Shown piece by piece: positions 53,201 through 61,035 of a DNA stretch of 64,000 bases. Location of the stretch: the NCBI GenBank assembly GCA_030431475.1, contig JAUIJD010000017.1, positions 1 to 64,000 on the forward strand, written 5' to 3'. Below the pieces are notes generated by a model, which saw only the letters and a program-made list of their open reading frames with translations, searched no databases and was not told the origin of the DNA. Every line of letters begins with the position of its first letter. Within the stretch, counting starts at the first letter, position 1. The stretch is from Verrucomicrobiia bacterium. Lineage in GTDB: Bacteria; Verrucomicrobiota; Verrucomicrobiia; Verrucomicrobiales; Akkermansiaceae. A program made the position numbers and the translations under genes.

Positions 53201-54142
53201 AAGTCGGTGAACCAACTCGACAAGTTCCAGTATCTCCCGCGCCAGGACGGCGGCAACGGCACGCTGCTCGAGGGCTCGGTCGCGGTCAGCATGGACGGCG
53301 GGACCTGGAGCGAGGCCGGGGATTTCGAATGGGCGGCCGACGGAGAGATGAAGGAGTTCACCTTTGACGACCAACCGACCGCGCGGCTGGTCCGGATCGC
53401 CGTCCGCAAGGGCCAGAAGGGTTTCGGCTCCGGCCGGGAGTTGTATGTCTTCAAGGTGCCCGGCTCGGAAAGCTACCTCCCGGGAGACATCAACGACGAC
53501 GGCCGGATCGACCGCAACGACCTGACCTCCTACGACAACTACACCGGTCTCCGCCGTGGCGACTCCGACTTCGAAGGCTACATCAGCAAGGGCGACCTCA
53601 ACGGCAACGGACTGATCGACGCCTACGACATCTCGGTGGTCGCCACCCAGCTCGACAACGTTGAAGAGGACACCGGGGAAACCGCCGAACCGGAAGAGGA
53701 GAGCGGAGAGGAGAGCGTCGACGACGAGGAAGTGGAGTCGCCCAGACCTCTCGCCGGCACACTTTCGCTGAAGCCTTCGAAGACCTCCTTCAAGGCCGGA
53801 GAAACGCTCGCCATCACCGTTTCCGGCGAGGGCGTGCAGGCGGTCAACGCGCTCAGCTTCGCCCTCCCCTACGACCCGGCCGAGCTCGAGTTCGCCGGCA
53901 TCGACTCCCCCCGCCTGGAAACGATGGAGAACCTGACCAAGGACAGGCTCCACACCAACGGCGACAAGGCGCTCTACCCGACCTTCGTCCACCTCGGCGC
54001 CCGCGAGCCGATTGACGGCGACGGTGTGCTGTTCACCATCCGCTTCACCTCGAAGCGCGACGGCGACTACGACCTCGAACCCCGCGACGGACTACTGGTC
54101 GACCGCGACCTTGAATCCGTGAAGGTGTGGGAGAAAAAATAG
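50258..54142 (+). CDS. Secreted GH31 alpha-glycosidase with FN3, discoidin-like, dockerin-like and cohesin-like domains
   Basis: The product has 1294 residues with signal peptide FLLAHLAHVAFTLLALGPAS. Residues ~20-800 are GH31: N-terminal beta domain, then the barrel with KTDVAW (nucleophile Asp410) and WTGDQTGGQWEYI (acid/base Asp462), FHIPTYLGAGLSGMPNICSD, and the C-terminal beta domains. GH31 enzymes cleave alpha-glucosides or alpha-xylosides. After ~855 come FN3 (YSLTPSWKPVAKADYYEIEH), an F5/8 type C-like domain (~930-1068), a dockerin type I-like pair of calcium loops (GDINDDGRIDRNDLTSYDNY, GDLNGNGLIDAYDISVVAT), an acidic linker, and a cohesin-like domain (LSLKPSKTSFKAGETLAITV). Carrying both partners of the cohesin-dockerin pair is notable. 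Start at 50258 precedes the signal peptide. Confidence 0.9.
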   Translation: MILRRFLLAHLAHVAFTLLALGPASAADPAVAMRKVNPTTVEVELADDRRMALDFYAEDIVRWFRDAEGGEVRDPESDPEADILVEEPRTEVGGLQLEERDGKLIARTAKIAVEIDKADGLLNVIDTRRNKTVLEQIAPLELSAKQVALQLRAKDDEHFFGGGVQNGRFSHRGKSIAIENQNSWTDGGVASPNPFYWSTAGYGIVWHTFKKGRYDFGTTTPDTVSLSHETDYLDIFIVARETPAEILRGYYQLTGNSVVMPKFGFYQGHLNAYNRDYWTEDEEGIPFEDGKTYKESQKETEGGIKESLNGEKNNYPFSARAVVDRYADHDMPLGWVLPNDGYGAGYGQTDSLEGNIENLRRFGDYARERGVEIGLWTQSDLHPKPDIEPLLQRDIVREVRDAGVRVLKTDVAWVGAGYSFGLNGIADAAELMTRHGDGSRPFIITLDGWGGTQRYAGVWTGDQTGGQWEYIRFHIPTYLGAGLSGMPNICSDMDGIFGGKDPVINARDFQWKTFTPMQLNMDGWGANPKYPHVFGEPTTSINRWYLKLKAELMPYAYSIAHEAADGLPMVRAMFLEDPNDFTLGTATRYQFLYGPSLLVAPVYQDTRADEEGNDQRDHIYLPEGEWIDWFSGDLIPGGRVINHFDCPVWKLPVFVRRGAILPLTIPHNHPGEIPDDHRLYAIYPGPATSFTEVDDDGVSVDYRAGEVATTRIESQLDGDVATLRIHPTEGGFDGFVREKSTGLQVNLTAKPTAVVAEVGGSPVTLREVGSLEEMAEATDVYFYEAAPNLNRFATPDSDFAELVVPKNPVLHVRLAPVDTTTRGIEVNVEGYRYDTPDPWLKTRGELATPVARITGERIGPYSLTPSWKPVAKADYYEIEHDGMLYSTIRANEFRIDGLEAETAYTFKLRAVNRGGSSAWTEVSATTAANPLEFAIPGIAATCSAEDQGGSPIGKLVDFDESNQWHTKWGAEATPFDVVLDLKSVNQLDKFQYLPRQDGGNGTLLEGSVAVSMDGGTWSEAGDFEWAADGEMKEFTFDDQPTARLVRIAVRKGQKGFGSGRELYVFKVPGSESYLPGDINDDGRIDRNDLTSYDNYTGLRRGDSDFEGYISKGDLNGNGLIDAYDISVVATQLDNVEEDTGETAEPEEESGEESVDDEEVESPRPLAGTLSLKPSKTSFKAGETLAITVSGEGVQAVNALSFALPYDPAELEFAGIDSPRLETMENLTKDRLHTNGDKALYPTFVHLGAREPIDGDGVLFTIRFTSKRDGDYDLEPRDGLLVDRDLESVKVWEKK

Positions 54143-54203
54143 CCTCCGGCCCGAAAGACGGAGCACCTCACGAATCGATTCGATCACCTGGAAATCCAAC
54201 GTC

Positions 54204-55757
54204 ATGCCTACACGAGACAGAAAACGGCCGACCGCTGAGCATCCGCTCCCGATCGCGACCTATACCAGGCAACTCCTCCACCGGATCCTGAGTGGCCGGG
54301 TGTTTCCAAAAGCGCATTGGGCCCCGTGCTGCTTCGGCGTGGCCTGCGCCTTGGGGGTGCTTCCCTTCAGCACACTGCCCGCCGCGCAGCGCCCGCCGAA
54401 CGTCATCTACATCAACACCGACGACTGGGGCATCGGCAAGGTGCCGGCGCTGTTTCCCGATGCGAGGGGTTCCTCGATCATCGAGACCCCGAACCTCGAG
54501 CAGCTCAAGCGCGACGGCATGGTGTTCAGCGAGGCCTACGCCGGCAACGCCGTGTGCGGACCGTCGCGCTGCTCGCTGATCAGCGGACGCCATCCGGGGC
54601 ATGCCGCGTGGCGGGCAAACCGGGCATCGATGCCGAAGGAGGTCTGGCCGCCGTCGCACCCGCTGCTCGGCGAGGTTGCCCGGAAAGCCGGCTACGCCAC
54701 CGCCGCCTACGGCAAGGTCTCGTTCGGCGGAACCGCCAAGCCCGCGGAGATCACCGCCTGCGGCTGGGACGAATGGCTCGGCTTCCTCGGCCACATCGAC
54801 TGCCGCGACTACTACGCGGACCATATTTGGGAGAACGGCCGCCGGATCCGCCTGCCGAAGAACACGCCCGAGCTGCTCGAGGGCACCGCCATGGCCCGCA
54901 TGGGGCAGAACTACCTCGACGGCACCGGCACCGTCGGCGAGGGCAAGGGCACCTTCATCGAGGACCTCTACACCGACCGCATCATCGATTTCATGAAGGA
55001 GCACCGCGAGCGGCCCTTCTTCGTCTACTTCGCCAGCACCGTCCCCCACGGCGGTCCACCCGGCGGGATGCGCGTCCCGGCCCTCCGCCCGCGCTACGCC
55101 GACCACCCGGACCTGACGCATCGGGAGAAGATCTACTGCGAGCTGCTGAGCCGCCACGACGCCAACGTCGGCCGCCTCCGCGCCGCCCTCGACGAGCTTG
55201 GGCTCGCCAAGGACACCATCGTCATCTGGACCTCGGACAACGGCGACGAGGACTCCTACTACCGGCGCACCAAGACCTTCGACGGCAACGGCCCCTACCG
55301 GAAGATGAAGCGCTCGCTCTACGAGGGCGGCATCCGCGTGCCGATGATCGCCGCCTGGCCGGGCACCATCGAGCCCGGCAGCCGCAGCGATCTCGTCACC
55401 GCCCAGTGGGACCTCATGCCCACGCTGGCCGACGCCGGCGGCCTGCCCCGCGCCGACCACATGGACGGCATTTCCATCCTGCCGACGCTGCGCGGCGAGC
55501 CCGGGAAGCAGGCGGCCCGCGACCATCTCTACTTCGAGTTCTACGAGGGCGCGAAGCAGCAGTCGGTGCGCCTCGGCAAATGGAAGGCCTACCGCAAGGG
55601 CGGATGGCAGGGAACGGTCGAGATCTACGACCTCGAAGAGGATCCCGGAGAAACGACCGATCTCGCGAAGCAGCAGCCGGATCTCGTCCGGCGCATGGCG
55701 ACGATCATGGAGGAGGAGCACGAGGCGCACCCGGTCTGGAACCTCGGGCCGCGCTGA
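54204..55757 (+). CDS. Secreted sulfatase (type I, formylglycine), second copy
   Basis: A 517-residue protein. The N-terminal ~60 residues are longer than usual and hold a hydrophobic stretch (FGVACALGVLPFSTLPAAQ) acting as a signal. The metal site reads NVIYINTDDWGIGK; the modification motif is Cys118 in CGPSRCSLISGRHPG, a canonical CxPSR. GYATAAYGKVSFGG, YFASTVPHGGP, TSDNGDEDSYYRR and the typical WKAYRKGGWQGTVEIYDLEE tail follow. It hydrolyses sulfate esters outside the cytoplasm; the substrate is unknown. It follows the GH31 gene by 61 bp on the same strand, and a strong terminator follows at 55863, suggesting a GH31-sulfatase transcript for a sulfated alpha-glycan. Confidence 0.92.
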   Translation: MPTRDRKRPTAEHPLPIATYTRQLLHRILSGRVFPKAHWAPCCFGVACALGVLPFSTLPAAQRPPNVIYINTDDWGIGKVPALFPDARGSSIIETPNLEQLKRDGMVFSEAYAGNAVCGPSRCSLISGRHPGHAAWRANRASMPKEVWPPSHPLLGEVARKAGYATAAYGKVSFGGTAKPAEITACGWDEWLGFLGHIDCRDYYADHIWENGRRIRLPKNTPELLEGTAMARMGQNYLDGTGTVGEGKGTFIEDLYTDRIIDFMKEHRERPFFVYFASTVPHGGPPGGMRVPALRPRYADHPDLTHREKIYCELLSRHDANVGRLRAALDELGLAKDTIVIWTSDNGDEDSYYRRTKTFDGNGPYRKMKRSLYEGGIRVPMIAAWPGTIEPGSRSDLVTAQWDLMPTLADAGGLPRADHMDGISILPTLRGEPGKQAARDHLYFEFYEGAKQQSVRLGKWKAYRKGGWQGTVEIYDLEEDPGETTDLAKQQPDLVRRMATIMEEEHEAHPVWNLGPR

Positions 55758-55862
55758 CGTCTTCGGGAAGCCACCGGAATGCCCCGCCCGGATCGCCGTC
55801 CTCCGGCGCCCGGCTTGACCCCCGACCGTCCCGGCGCTACCGGGACGGTGGTCATTCACCCC

Positions 55863-55891
55863 ACCCGCCCGGTCGCTGCCGGGCGGGTTTT
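55863..55891 (+). terminator. Strong intrinsic terminator
   Basis: A perfect 10-bp stem ACCCGCCCGG / CCGGGCGGGT with the 6-base loop TCGCTG is followed by TTTT (55888-55891). It ends the sulfatase transcript. The MATE gene's GTG start is only 9 bases further, so that gene's transcript must begin within the hairpin or just after it, or read through. Confidence 0.85.
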
Positions 55892-55899
55892 CCTTTGCC

Positions 55900-57363
55900 G
55901 TGATCGCGCCCTCCCGCCCGTCTGCCGCCCGCTCCGTGCCCCGCCTGTGGGACGAGGGCCGGGCGAGCCTGCGCCTGGCCGTGCCGTTGATCGTCGGCCA
56001 GCTCAGCCAGATGCTGATGAGCCTGACCGACACCCTGATGATCGGCCGCGTGGGGGTGACCGAGCTGGCGGCGGCGACCTTCGCCAACAGCCTCATCTAC
56101 CTGCCGATGATGTTCGGGATCGGCATGGCGACGGCGGTGTCGATCCGCGTGTCGCAGGCGCGGGGTGCCGACGATCCGGCCGCGGCGCGGGCCGCCCTGC
56201 GGCACGGCCTGCAGATCGCCGTGGTGCTGGGAGCGCTGACCCTGCTGGCGGCGTGGGCGCTGCTTCCCTTCCTGGGCACCTTCCGGCAGACGCCGGAGGT
56301 CACGGCCCGGGCGCCGGGCTACCTGCTGCTGGTGGCCGGTTCGATGATCCCGGCGATGGCCGCCATGGCGGTGAAGAACCACGCCGACGCCATGAACCGT
56401 CCGTGGCCAGCCTTCTGGATCACCTTCGGCAGCGTGCTGCTCAACGTCGCCTTCAACGCGATCTTCATCTTCGGCCACCTGGGCGCCCCGGCGATGGGGC
56501 TGGAGGGGGCGGGCGTGGCCACGGTCCTGGCCCGCATCGTGGGACTCGCGGGGCTGCTCGTCTGGTGCGTGCGCTCGCCGGGCCTGCGGAAATGGGTGCC
56601 TTACCGTTGGTTCCGGAGGCCTCGGGCCAAGGCGGTGCGCGGCCTGCTGCGGGTGGGCCTGCCGACGAGCCTGCAGCTGCTCGCCGAGGTGAGCGCCTTC
56701 GTGGTGGCGACGCTGATGATCGGCACCCTCGGCGAGGCGGCGCTGGCCTCGCACCAGGTCGCCATCTCGTGCGCGGCCACGGTCTTCATGGTGCCCCTGG
56801 GGCTCTCGATGGCGCTGACCGTGAGGATCGGCGAGGCCTGGGGCGCGCGGGAGGACTTCCGCATGCGCCGCATCCTGCTCAGCGGGTGGCTGCTGGGCGC
56901 GGTCTTCACCCTGTTCAGCGCGGCGGGCTTCCTGGCCTTCCGGAGGGAAATCGCCGGCGGCTTCCTCGAGGAACCGGCCGCGCTGGAAGTCGCCGCGGGC
57001 CTGCTGGTGGTGGCGGCGGCCTTCCAGTTCTGCGATTCCATGCAGATCATCGCCGCCGGCGTGCTGCGCGGGCTGAACGACGTCAAGGTGCCGGCATGGA
57101 TTGCCTTCGGCGCCTACTGGGGGCTGGCGATCCCGCTCGGCGGGTGGCTGGCCTTCGTCGTCGGCCAGGGCGTCGAGGGCGTGTGGTGGGCGATCACACT
57201 CGGGCTCACGCTGACGGCGATCCTGCTCGGCCGCCGCGCGTGGCGGAGGACCTCACCCGAACACGTCGAGCATCGCCTTGATGATGGCGGCGATGATGCC
57301 GACGATGCCGAAGACCACGGAGGTCAGGCTGACGATGCCGCCGCGCTTGCGCGCGGAGAATGA
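55900..57363 (+). CDS. MATE-family multidrug/metabolite exporter
   Basis: A 487-residue inner-membrane protein with 12 helices. MATE signatures: SLRLAVPLIVGQLSQMLMSL, TDTLMIGRVGVTELAAATFA, the QLLAEVSAFVVATLMIGTLG repeat at the start of the second half, and CDSMQIIAAGVLRGLNDVKV. MATE proteins exchange Na+ or H+ for organic cations or metabolites. The start is a GTG 9 bases after the terminator, without a visible ribosome site. Residues after ~452 (RRTSPEHVEH onwards) are not MATE-like: they are the antisense of the gene at 57253-57507, which overlaps the 3' end by 111 bp. Confidence 0.9.
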   Translation: MIAPSRPSAARSVPRLWDEGRASLRLAVPLIVGQLSQMLMSLTDTLMIGRVGVTELAAATFANSLIYLPMMFGIGMATAVSIRVSQARGADDPAAARAALRHGLQIAVVLGALTLLAAWALLPFLGTFRQTPEVTARAPGYLLLVAGSMIPAMAAMAVKNHADAMNRPWPAFWITFGSVLLNVAFNAIFIFGHLGAPAMGLEGAGVATVLARIVGLAGLLVWCVRSPGLRKWVPYRWFRRPRAKAVRGLLRVGLPTSLQLLAEVSAFVVATLMIGTLGEAALASHQVAISCAATVFMVPLGLSMALTVRIGEAWGAREDFRMRRILLSGWLLGAVFTLFSAAGFLAFRREIAGGFLEEPAALEVAAGLLVVAAAFQFCDSMQIIAAGVLRGLNDVKVPAWIAFGAYWGLAIPLGGWLAFVVGQGVEGVWWAITLGLTLTAILLGRRAWRRTSPEHVEHRLDDGGDDADDAEDHGGQADDAAALARGE

Positions 57364-57507
57364 CAGCAGCACCCCGATCGCACCGAACACGATGGCGGCG
57401 AGGGCGAGCAGCAGGCCGAAGGTGGCCCCTTGGAAGAAGCTGGCAACGGCCGCAACGATCGCGATGAGCGAAGGAATGGAAAACGAGGCACGGGAATTCT
57501 CGGGCAT
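57253..57507 (-). CDS. Small two-helix membrane protein overlapping the MATE gene
   Basis: An 84-residue protein with helices near 12-40 (IPSLIAIVAAVASFFQGATF, LLLALAAIVFGAIGVLL) and 58-80 (IVSLTSVVFGIVGIIAAIIK), separated by a basic FSARKRGG turn. This pattern is that of DUF4190-like small membrane proteins of unknown function. Its coding pattern is clean, whereas the overlapping MATE tail reads as low-complexity Asp/His, so this gene is the more credible user of 57253-57363. Convergent with MATE. Confidence 0.65.
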   Translation of the reverse strand: MPENSRASFSIPSLIAIVAAVASFFQGATFGLLLALAAIVFGAIGVLLSFSARKRGGIVSLTSVVFGIVGIIAAIIKAMLDVFG

Positions 57508-57647
57508 GTCCTAACAACGGCGGGATCCCGCGGCTGTCAAACCGACGGCGGCTCGCCCGAATGCCTCTCCCCCCCCCGATGGAAACGGCCGGTTGGACGA
57601 CCGTCGACGGGCCTTGTTCCGGCGCCCGCGAACCGTTAGAAGCCGGA

Positions 57648-58352
57648 ATGCCGCTCCACCGCCTCTTCCTCGCCATCCCGTGGGCGATCGCCGTGACCGT
57701 GCTTCCGTCACCGGCCGCGACGCTGATCAACGGCTCGTTCGAGAATCTCTCGTCCACCTACGTCAACACCCCCGGGGCGGACCTGATGAGCGGGGTGGCG
57801 GCCGACGGTTGGACCGTGTCGGCCAACTCGCCGGACTGGTATCTCGGGGCGCCGGGGCCGACCGGATTGTGGTTCACCCCCTGGGACGACTTCTTCACCG
57901 GCGCGGCGGCCGAGGGTTCCGGCTACCGGGAGGGCATCCGCCAGACCATCACCGGCTTGGAAATCGGAACGACCTACACCCTCGAGTTCCAACAGGCCAA
58001 CGGACTGCGCTTCGACCAGGGCAGCCACATCGGCGTCGGCAACACCGGCGGCTGGGAAGTCCTGCTCGACGGTGGGACCATCCTCAGTTCCGCCAGCCTC
58101 AACGACAACTCGACGCCGACGCCGTCGTTTCCCGGGTCATGGAACCTCGGCAGCGTCAGCTTCGAGGCGACCGCCGCGTCCCAGACGATCGAGTTCCTCG
58201 CCTACGGAGGAAGCGCGATGAACCCGACCTTCCAGTTCCTCGACTCCGTCACCCTCACCGAGTCGCAGGTTCCGGAGCCCGGCACGACCCCGCTGATCGC
58301 GCTCGCGAGCCTGGGACTCTGGAGACGGCGACGGACGGCTTCGCAGCTCTGA
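57648..58352 (+). CDS. PEP-CTERM-sorted secreted protein
   Basis: The 234-residue product has signal peptide LFLAIPWAIAVTVLPSPAAT. The mature part is one jelly-roll-like domain: LINGSFENLSSTY at its start, GADLMSGVAADGWTVS, then GYREGIRQTITGLEIGTTYT, a pattern common to carbohydrate-binding DUF642-like proteins. The C-terminus VPEPGTTPLIALASLGLWRR ending RRRTASQL is a complete PEP-CTERM signal: PEP, hydrophobic helix, Arg cluster. This implies an exosortase (EpsH-type) elsewhere in the genome and export in an exopolysaccharide context. The start at 57648 sits before the signal peptide; upstream in-frame sequence is not protein-like. Confidence 0.85.
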   Translation: MPLHRLFLAIPWAIAVTVLPSPAATLINGSFENLSSTYVNTPGADLMSGVAADGWTVSANSPDWYLGAPGPTGLWFTPWDDFFTGAAAEGSGYREGIRQTITGLEIGTTYTLEFQQANGLRFDQGSHIGVGNTGGWEVLLDGGTILSSASLNDNSTPTPSFPGSWNLGSVSFEATAASQTIEFLAYGGSAMNPTFQFLDSVTLTESQVPEPGTTPLIALASLGLWRRRRTASQL

Positions 58353-58410
58353 GAGCCTCATCGCCGCTGAATCCGGCAGCTCTCGCCGCTCGCGACGGAC
58401 GGGCCCTTCT

Positions 58411-60840
58411 TCATGGGTTGATGACCGAAACGGTCACATCGTCGAGGTTCGCGAAGCCGGTGCCCGTGTTCACGAACTTGATCCCAAGCGTGCCGCCGAT
58501 CGACGCGGGGGTCGCCGCGATGGGGGTCGGATCACGAAACTCGATCCAATTGCCCCAGACCGATTGCACATAGGTGCCGATCACATTGCCCGGGTCGTCA
58601 TAAAACAGGGTCGCCGTCCACTGCGAGCCGCCGTCCCACGACTTGCCGGCAAAGCCGATGGAAAACCGATCGCCCTCCCGGATCGTATGGCCGCTCATGA
58701 GATAGGCGCCGTCACCGGCCTTCATGAAGGCGGAGTAATTGTCGTAGGTCCCCCACCAGGCGACGTTCTCGATGCCGGAGTCGACGACGGAGACGTCCGT
58801 CCAGTTGGGAACGTCGTAGGGCGCGTCGAACCCGGCGGGATAGTTCTCCTGGGTGCTCAGCTCGAAGTCACCGTTCGGCAGGGCGATCGGGGTGGATGTC
58901 GTCGGCAGGATCCAGGGCCAATTCAGACGATAGAACCGCTCGGGGACACCCATGGCATCGGTGTCTTCGTAGGCGAAGGGAACCGTCGACGGCGTGAGCG
59001 TCTCGAGCAGGCTCCAGTGGCTGAGATCGTCGGAGACTTCGATGTCCACGGTTCCGCCGGATGGGCCGGTGATGGTCAACTCGGGGCCGCCGGCCTGGCC
59101 GGGCGGCTCCACCTGGACGTGGAAGAAATCGGCGGGATCGATCGAGAACTCCACCGAGGCGACGGTCACCGGCGTGTGGTCGGCCGCCTCGTGCATGGTG
59201 ATGTAGCGGATCACCTCGGCCGTGGAGTCGTCGCGCAGGTCGTCGGCGAAGGCACCGCTGACCGATTGATAGAGCAGTGCCACGTTCACGACGTAGGGCC
59301 CCGGCCGGTCGCCGGTCACGACCCGGTAGGCGATTTCGTCCCGGCCACCGATGAAGTCGGAATCGCTTGCGGCCTCGCCATGGACCGCGATCCGCGGATC
59401 GGCGGTCACGAGGTCGAAGCCCTGCGGCAGCAGCCGGTTGTCCTTCCGGTAAGCCGCGCCGCGCAACAGCGTGTAGGTGACCTCGCCCTCCGTGTTCTCC
59501 ATCACCGACTCGTAGATCTGGACCTGCTGGGGGGAGGAGATCCGCGAGTAATGGGGCTCGCAACCACCCTCGACGAAGTCGGCGTCGTTGCCCTCGATGA
59601 GACCTTCCACTGTCGGCCGGCCCGACTCGAAGACGACCTCGTCGTCGGCATCGGTCACGGTGAAGTGGATCCAGGTGCGACGGGACGGGAAACCGGAAGG
59701 AAACTTGTGGCCGACGAGGTTGTTGACGAGCAACCCGATCTCGATGTCATCCACGCCGGCACGAAGCCCGGTCACCGACACGCTCGCGGCCGCGCTCTGC
59801 ATCCGGGAGACGAGGCGGATCCGCGTATCTTCGAGCTGCTGCGTGGATGCGGTGAGCCCCAGTTCCGTGATGTTGGCCCCCATCAGCTTCAGCATGAACT
59901 CGTTGCCTCCGACGAAGTGGTGCTGGGCGACCGGACTGCGTTGCTCGAGGTTGCCGCCGCGATTGGAGATGAAGGCACTGCCATTGGCGACCGGCATGTG
60001 GCAGTCCTGACACTGGCGGCCCAGCGGCGCGAGGTTGTTGAACCGGCTGTGCTCCCACTCGGGGTAGGTCATCTGCTCGGGGAAGGTCCCCTGAACCGTC
60101 CTGGCCGCATCAACATACGGGGTCTCCAGCGTGTGGCAGGTGCCGCAGAGCTGGGACTTGGTGGTATGGACACCTTGGACCGGGGTGAAGCCGACATTGT
60201 TGCGCATCGGCATGGTGCGCGGGTTGGAGAACGGGCCATAGATCAGCCGGTCGGGGGATGAGGTCGAGGTGTCGATGACATACCCGCCGCTGTAGGACGA
60301 CTCGAGACCGAGGTTCGTCGGGGAGATCTGGTGGCAGGCCGCGCAGGATACCCCGTCCATGGCCAAGGCGTGGAGCGGATGGGCTGCGTCGAGGAAGCCA
60401 TCCGCCCCAAGGATGCGGACCGGCTGCCCCAGGGCCTTGGCCTGGGTCGCCGCCATCGGCATGTGGCAAGTGGCACATTTCTCCTCGATCACGGACTGCA
60501 GCGCCGGGTTCCGCTCGACTTCCGAGGAAACCTTGGCCTGCCAGAGCGGGTCCTTCGCCGAGTTCGCCATCATGGTCGAGCGCCAGTGGGTATCGATCGA
60601 AATGTCCTGCCCGCTCGCATCCGTGAGCCCCGTGTGGCAAAGCGCGCAGTTCGCGGAACCCACGAAGTCCTCGTGCACCGCGTTCGCGAGCGGCAGACCA
60701 TCACCGAGGCACCACGACGCGAAACCGGTCGACAGAACGGCGAAGCCCAGCCAACGGCCGGAGAGCGGACGCACACCCGGAGCCGGCTGGAACCGGCGTG
60801 CGCGGACGAGGGTTTCGAGGAGATGCTTTTTTGCCTTCAT
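58411..60840 (-). CDS. Pentaheme cytochrome c-like protein with C-terminal beta and jelly-roll domains
   Basis: The 809-residue product has a signal segment (WLGFAVLSTGFASWCLGDG). Five CxxCH heme sites are visible within residues ~60-300: CALCH, CATCH, CAACH, CGTCH and CQDCH, with HWRST and several conserved histidines as likely distal ligands. Such layouts occur in cytochrome c552/c554-like and octaheme-related oxidoreductases. Residues ~330-560 are beta-rich (VSVTGLRAGVDDIEIGLLVN). The region ~575-645 has the shared module (VSDDLSHWSLLE ... ERFYRLNW). Residues ~655-809 resemble the jelly-roll of the neighbouring PEP-CTERM protein (LPNGDFELSTQENYP, YLMSGHTIREGDRFSI). Periplasmic or extracellular redox role; the electron partner is unknown. 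Confidence 0.82.
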   Translation of the reverse strand: MKAKKHLLETLVRARRFQPAPGVRPLSGRWLGFAVLSTGFASWCLGDGLPLANAVHEDFVGSANCALCHTGLTDASGQDISIDTHWRSTMMANSAKDPLWQAKVSSEVERNPALQSVIEEKCATCHMPMAATQAKALGQPVRILGADGFLDAAHPLHALAMDGVSCAACHQISPTNLGLESSYSGGYVIDTSTSSPDRLIYGPFSNPRTMPMRNNVGFTPVQGVHTTKSQLCGTCHTLETPYVDAARTVQGTFPEQMTYPEWEHSRFNNLAPLGRQCQDCHMPVANGSAFISNRGGNLEQRSPVAQHHFVGGNEFMLKLMGANITELGLTASTQQLEDTRIRLVSRMQSAAASVSVTGLRAGVDDIEIGLLVNNLVGHKFPSGFPSRRTWIHFTVTDADDEVVFESGRPTVEGLIEGNDADFVEGGCEPHYSRISSPQQVQIYESVMENTEGEVTYTLLRGAAYRKDNRLLPQGFDLVTADPRIAVHGEAASDSDFIGGRDEIAYRVVTGDRPGPYVVNVALLYQSVSGAFADDLRDDSTAEVIRYITMHEAADHTPVTVASVEFSIDPADFFHVQVEPPGQAGGPELTITGPSGGTVDIEVSDDLSHWSLLETLTPSTVPFAYEDTDAMGVPERFYRLNWPWILPTTSTPIALPNGDFELSTQENYPAGFDAPYDVPNWTDVSVVDSGIENVAWWGTYDNYSAFMKAGDGAYLMSGHTIREGDRFSIGFAGKSWDGGSQWTATLFYDDPGNVIGTYVQSVWGNWIEFRDPTPIAATPASIGGTLGIKFVNTGTGFANLDDVTVSVINP

Positions 60841-61035
60841 GACCGTGCGGCGGGGAGTTGGCCCCACGGCCCAGAATCGCAGGCGAAGATGACGGGAGGA
60901 TGATGCCTCCGCCCGACCCGCTCCCATTCCGGGCCGGCTTCCGCCGGGAATTCGGAAGACGGGTTTCCAGTCGCGCCCGCATCGATGCGGAAAGATCGGC
61001 TTTCCCGTCGCCCCCTGCGATGCTATCGGGCGGGC

